A stretch of DNA of 8,594 nt. Origin: Clostridia bacterium. GTDB lineage: Bacteria > Bacillota_A > Clostridia > Oscillospirales > CAG-272. The notes beneath the pieces were generated by a model, which saw only the letters and a list, made by a program, of their open reading frames with translations, made no database searches and was not told where the DNA came from. Every line of letters begins with the position of its first letter. The stretch's first letter is position 1. Location of the stretch: contig JAFTRB010000086.1 in the NCBI GenBank assembly GCA_017462445.1, forward strand, positions 1-8,594, read 5' to 3'. This document shows, piece after piece, positions 7,399 to 8,594 of the stretch. Made by a program: the position numbers and the translations under genes.

Positions 7399-7451
7399 TT
7401 ATTTTCCTTTCATTATATTGATTTAAGCGATTTGCTTGATAAAAATGCCTA

Positions 7452-7480
7452 TTGACACTCTTCTGTTTTTATTGTAGAAT
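7452..7480 (+). promoter_or_regulatory. Predicted promoter of the AraC-family regulator
   Basis: A perfect TTGACA (7452-7457) is followed after 17 nt by TAGAAT (7475-7480), 5/6 to the -10 consensus. Transcription would begin near 7487, giving a leader of about 60 nt before the ATG at 7549. Two bases of its -10 box are shared with the minus-strand operon promoter. Confidence 0.72.
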
Positions 7481-7500
7481 AAAGACATAGACTTTTACAA
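7471..7500 (-). promoter_or_regulatory. Predicted operon promoter (minus strand)
   Basis: On the minus strand TTGTAA (7495-7500) is followed, 18 nt later, by TACAAT (7471-7476). That is 4/6 and 5/6 matches to the sigma-A/sigma-70 consensus. The start point would be near 7464, leaving a leader of about 65 nt before the deacetylase ATG at 7398. The -10 box overlaps the -10 box of the opposing regulator promoter, and the weak -35 fits a promoter needing an activator. Confidence 0.5.
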
Positions 7501-7508
7501 GTAGTATA

Positions 7509-7537
7509 TTGACATGTTTTTTAACAATATTGATAAT
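7509..7537 (+). promoter_or_regulatory. Possible second, start-proximal promoter of the regulator
   Basis: A second perfect TTGACA (7509-7514) with a 17-nt spacer and GATAAT (7532-7537, 5/6). Its start point would fall near 7544, within or after the GAGGTG ribosome site, so its transcript would be almost leaderless. The AT-rich setting raises the chance of coincidence. Confidence 0.3.
7521..7536. promoter_or_regulatory. Imperfect 16-bp palindrome, candidate operator
   Basis: TTAACAATATTGATAA is symmetric in 14 of 16 positions around a perfect CAATATTG core. It lies just upstream of the regulator's ribosome site and downstream of its main promoter, a position where bound protein would block transcription of the regulator. 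Autoregulation is inference; AraC proteins often use direct repeats instead. Confidence 0.3.
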
Positions 7538-7548
7538 TGAGGTGACAA

Positions 7549-8376
7549 ATGATAGATCTTTCCTATGAGCATCATATAGCCATTCGAAAGGACAGGCTTT
7601 GCCCCTTTAAGCTATCCCATATCGAAAACACCTATGCCTGCGTTTGTAACTGGCACAAAAATATAGAAGTAATATTGATAACTGAGGGGGAGGGGACGGT
7701 GACCTATGGAAGCCAAGAGCTATCCTTCTCTCGCGGGGATATTATAGTTGTAAACTCAGGCGTGCTCCATCGACTGTATAGCGAAAGTGGAATAGACTAT
7801 TACTATATGATAGTAGATGAGGTGTTCTGTAAAGAAAACGGTATTGATATAGAAAGGCGACAGTTTACTCCACTTTTCCGTTCGGATAGGGTGAGCGAGC
7901 TTTTGTTTGATGCTGTAAAGACTGTAGGCTGTTATCAGGAAAAGGGGGATGACGGCTTCAATATGCGAGCATCCAAGGCCCGTCTTTCGGTGCTTGCCTT
8001 GCTCGTTGAGCTTTGCGAAAGCCACTCGACAGGCACAGCCTCCTGCCAGGGCATAGCCAAGCCCTCCGAGGATTATGTAAAGAGGGTTATTTCCTATATG
8101 GCAGAGCATTATAGCGAGTCTCACAGCCTTGAATCGCTGGCAGCCATCTGCGGAGTGAATAAATGTCATCTGGCAAGAGAATTCAGGCGATACACAGGTC
8201 AGACTGTTATGACATATCTCAACACCCTCAGGTGCAAGAATGCCGAGTCCCTCATAGCCGGTGGAATGTCTGTAACCGCGGCGGCATACGAGTGTGGCTT
8301 TGGGAGCCTATCTTACTTTTCCCGAACCTACAAGCGGCTTATCGGCTCATTGCCTTCATTGACCTTAAGAAGATAA
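7549..8376 (+). CDS. AraC-family transcriptional regulator with N-terminal cupin
   Basis: A 275-residue protein with the usual AraC/XylS length. Residues about 30-90 look like a cupin ligand-binding barrel, including H-K-N-I-E, G-E-G-T-V, R-G-D-I-I-V-V and V-L-H near residue 74. The C-terminal DNA-binding domain (about 174-275) has two helix-turn-helix motifs: the first around S-L-E-S-L-A-A-I-C-G-V (193-203) and the second around V-T-A-A-A-Y-E-C-G-F (242-251), followed by the typical Y-F-S-R-T-Y-K segment. The ATG at 7549 has GAGGTG upstream (7539-7544). Divergent placement next to the six-gene operon makes it the likely local regulator, probably an activator responding to a sugar or glycoside bound in the cupin. 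The end (G-S-L-P-S) replaces the common G-x-S-P-x-x-Y-R tail with a slightly shorter form. Family assignment is secure; ligand and sign of regulation are inferred. Confidence 0.93.
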   Translation: MIDLSYEHHIAIRKDRLCPFKLSHIENTYACVCNWHKNIEVILITEGEGTVTYGSQELSFSRGDIIVVNSGVLHRLYSESGIDYYYMIVDEVFCKENGIDIERRQFTPLFRSDRVSELLFDAVKTVGCYQEKGDDGFNMRASKARLSVLALLVELCESHSTGTASCQGIAKPSEDYVKRVISYMAEHYSESHSLESLAAICGVNKCHLAREFRRYTGQTVMTYLNTLRCKNAESLIAGGMSVTAAAYECGFGSLSYFSRTYKRLIGSLPSLTLRR

Positions 8377-8387
8377 AGGGGCTGAGT

Positions 8388-8437
8388 CATTAAGAATTCA
8401 GTTTGCATAAGATATTTTAATTACTGAATTCTTAATG
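8388..8437. repeat. Perfect 15-bp inverted repeat after the regulator gene
   Basis: Arms CATTAAGAATTCAGT (8388-8402) and its exact reverse complement (8423-8437) flank a 20-nt AT-rich loop. It begins 12 nt after the AraC stop codon. Neither strand has a T-run after the arm and the stem is AT-rich, so it is a poor intrinsic terminator. It may be a dispersed palindromic element or a transcript-stabilising hairpin. No second copy lies in the window. Confidence 0.7.
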
Positions 8438-8475
8438 CGAAGTACCTTTCGGGGCTAGATTAATTTCGAGGGGAA

Positions 8476-8533
8476 ATCGTCGTTCACCGACCGAGAGGCG
8501 TATATACATACGTCGGAGGGAGGAAACGGCGAT
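8476..8533. other. Nested inverted repeats, possible structured RNA
   Basis: A 9-bp stem with one G-T wobble (8476-8484 with 8525-8533) encloses a 5-bp CCGAC/GTCGG pairing (8487-8491 with 8512-8516) and an overlapping CGTAT/ATACG hairpin (8499-8503 with 8508-8512). The two inner pairings compete for one base. The segment is richer in G+C than its flanks and no open frame with a start runs through it. No known riboswitch or ncRNA family was recognised. Confidence 0.35.
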
Positions 8534-8561
8534 AGAAAGAAAAAAACTCAAATAAAAAGGA

Positions 8562-8578
8562 GAAAACCGCAGGTTTTC
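8562..8578 (-). terminator. Possible minus-strand terminator at the window edge
   Basis: GAAAACC (8562-8568) pairs perfectly with GGTTTTC (8572-8578) across a 3-nt loop. On the minus strand the hairpin is followed by a T-rich run (TCCTTTTTATTTG, then more Ts), so it could end a leftward gene lying beyond the right edge. The stem is short and only partly GC. The last bases, TTTTCTC (8588-8594), can pair with GAGAAAA instead. Confidence 0.35.
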
Positions 8579-8594
8579 AACCTTAGATTTTCTC

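Larger units (their letters stand above)
882..7464 (-). other. Six-gene sugar/glycoside catabolic operon
   Basis: Six minus-strand genes follow one another with gaps of 27, 71, 45, 18 and 20 bp, each with its own ribosome site. No good internal terminator was seen, and the 806-841 hairpin lies about 40 nt past the last stop. Transcription would begin near 7464 from the promoter at 7471-7500. The gap with most room for an extra signal is 5618-5688, where only a short TCGGCA direct repeat and no convincing promoter were found. Confidence 0.75.

Noticed and set aside
7412..7417. Perfect TATAAT on the minus strand close to the deacetylase start
   Set aside because: No acceptable -35 at 16-18 nt, and a start point there would fall in the ribosome binding site.
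7425..7437. AAGC-5 nt-GCTT inverted repeat in the operon leader
   Set aside because: Arms of only 4 bp in AT-rich DNA are expected by chance.
7756..8169. 137-codon minus-strand open frame inside the AraC gene
   Set aside because: Antisense to the cupin and first helix-turn-helix of a clear AraC protein; no ribosome site or motif.
8377..8594. An insertion sequence or retron at the right edge
   Set aside because: No transposase or reverse transcriptase coding is present in the window and no target duplication is visible; the repeats alone do not support either.

Overview
The window looks like a catabolic locus from a carbohydrate-degrading Bacillota/Clostridia-type anaerobe, perhaps of gut origin. 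This is inferred from the strong AAGGAGG-like ribosome binding sites, short intergenic gaps, moderate base composition judged by eye, and the gene content (GH78-like glycosidase, Gfo/Idh/MocA oxidoreductase, xylose-isomerase-like TIM barrels, AraC regulator). No rRNA, tRNA, CRISPR array or transposase gene was seen.

Layout, left to right. Positions 2-790 (+) hold the 3' part of a radical SAM/SPASM protein whose start lies outside the window. A perfect 14-bp hairpin at 806-841 separates it from a convergent minus-strand operon and can terminate both. The operon (about 7464 down to 882) runs in this transcription order: PIG-L/LmbE-type deacetylase, sugar isomerase/epimerase 1, a compact GH78 (alpha-L-rhamnosidase-like) protein, Gfo/Idh/MocA dehydrogenase, sugar isomerase/epimerase 2, sugar isomerase/epimerase 3. 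A divergent AraC-family regulator (7549-8376, +) lies beyond a 150-bp intergenic region. That region holds good opposing promoters whose -10 boxes overlap, plus an imperfect palindrome. Positions 8377-8594 have no gene but hold a perfect 15-bp inverted repeat, a second nested fold and a third small hairpin.

How the genes may work together (inference): none of the operon proteins shows a signal peptide or membrane segment, so the pathway appears cytosolic and acts on an imported glycoside. The deacetylase would remove an N- or O-acyl group, and the GH78-like enzyme would cleave a terminal deoxy-sugar. The NAD-type oxidoreductase would oxidise a sugar ring hydroxyl, and the three metal-dependent TIM barrels would isomerise, epimerise or eliminate the keto-sugar. 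One oxidoreductase grouped with xylose-isomerase-like barrels recalls the oxidation-then-elimination logic of known bacterial C-glycoside deglycosylation systems (3-oxo-glucoside dehydrogenase plus isomerase-like lyase). The exact substrate cannot be read from the sequence. No transporter or sugar kinase is in the window, so the locus probably relies on genes elsewhere or beyond the right edge.
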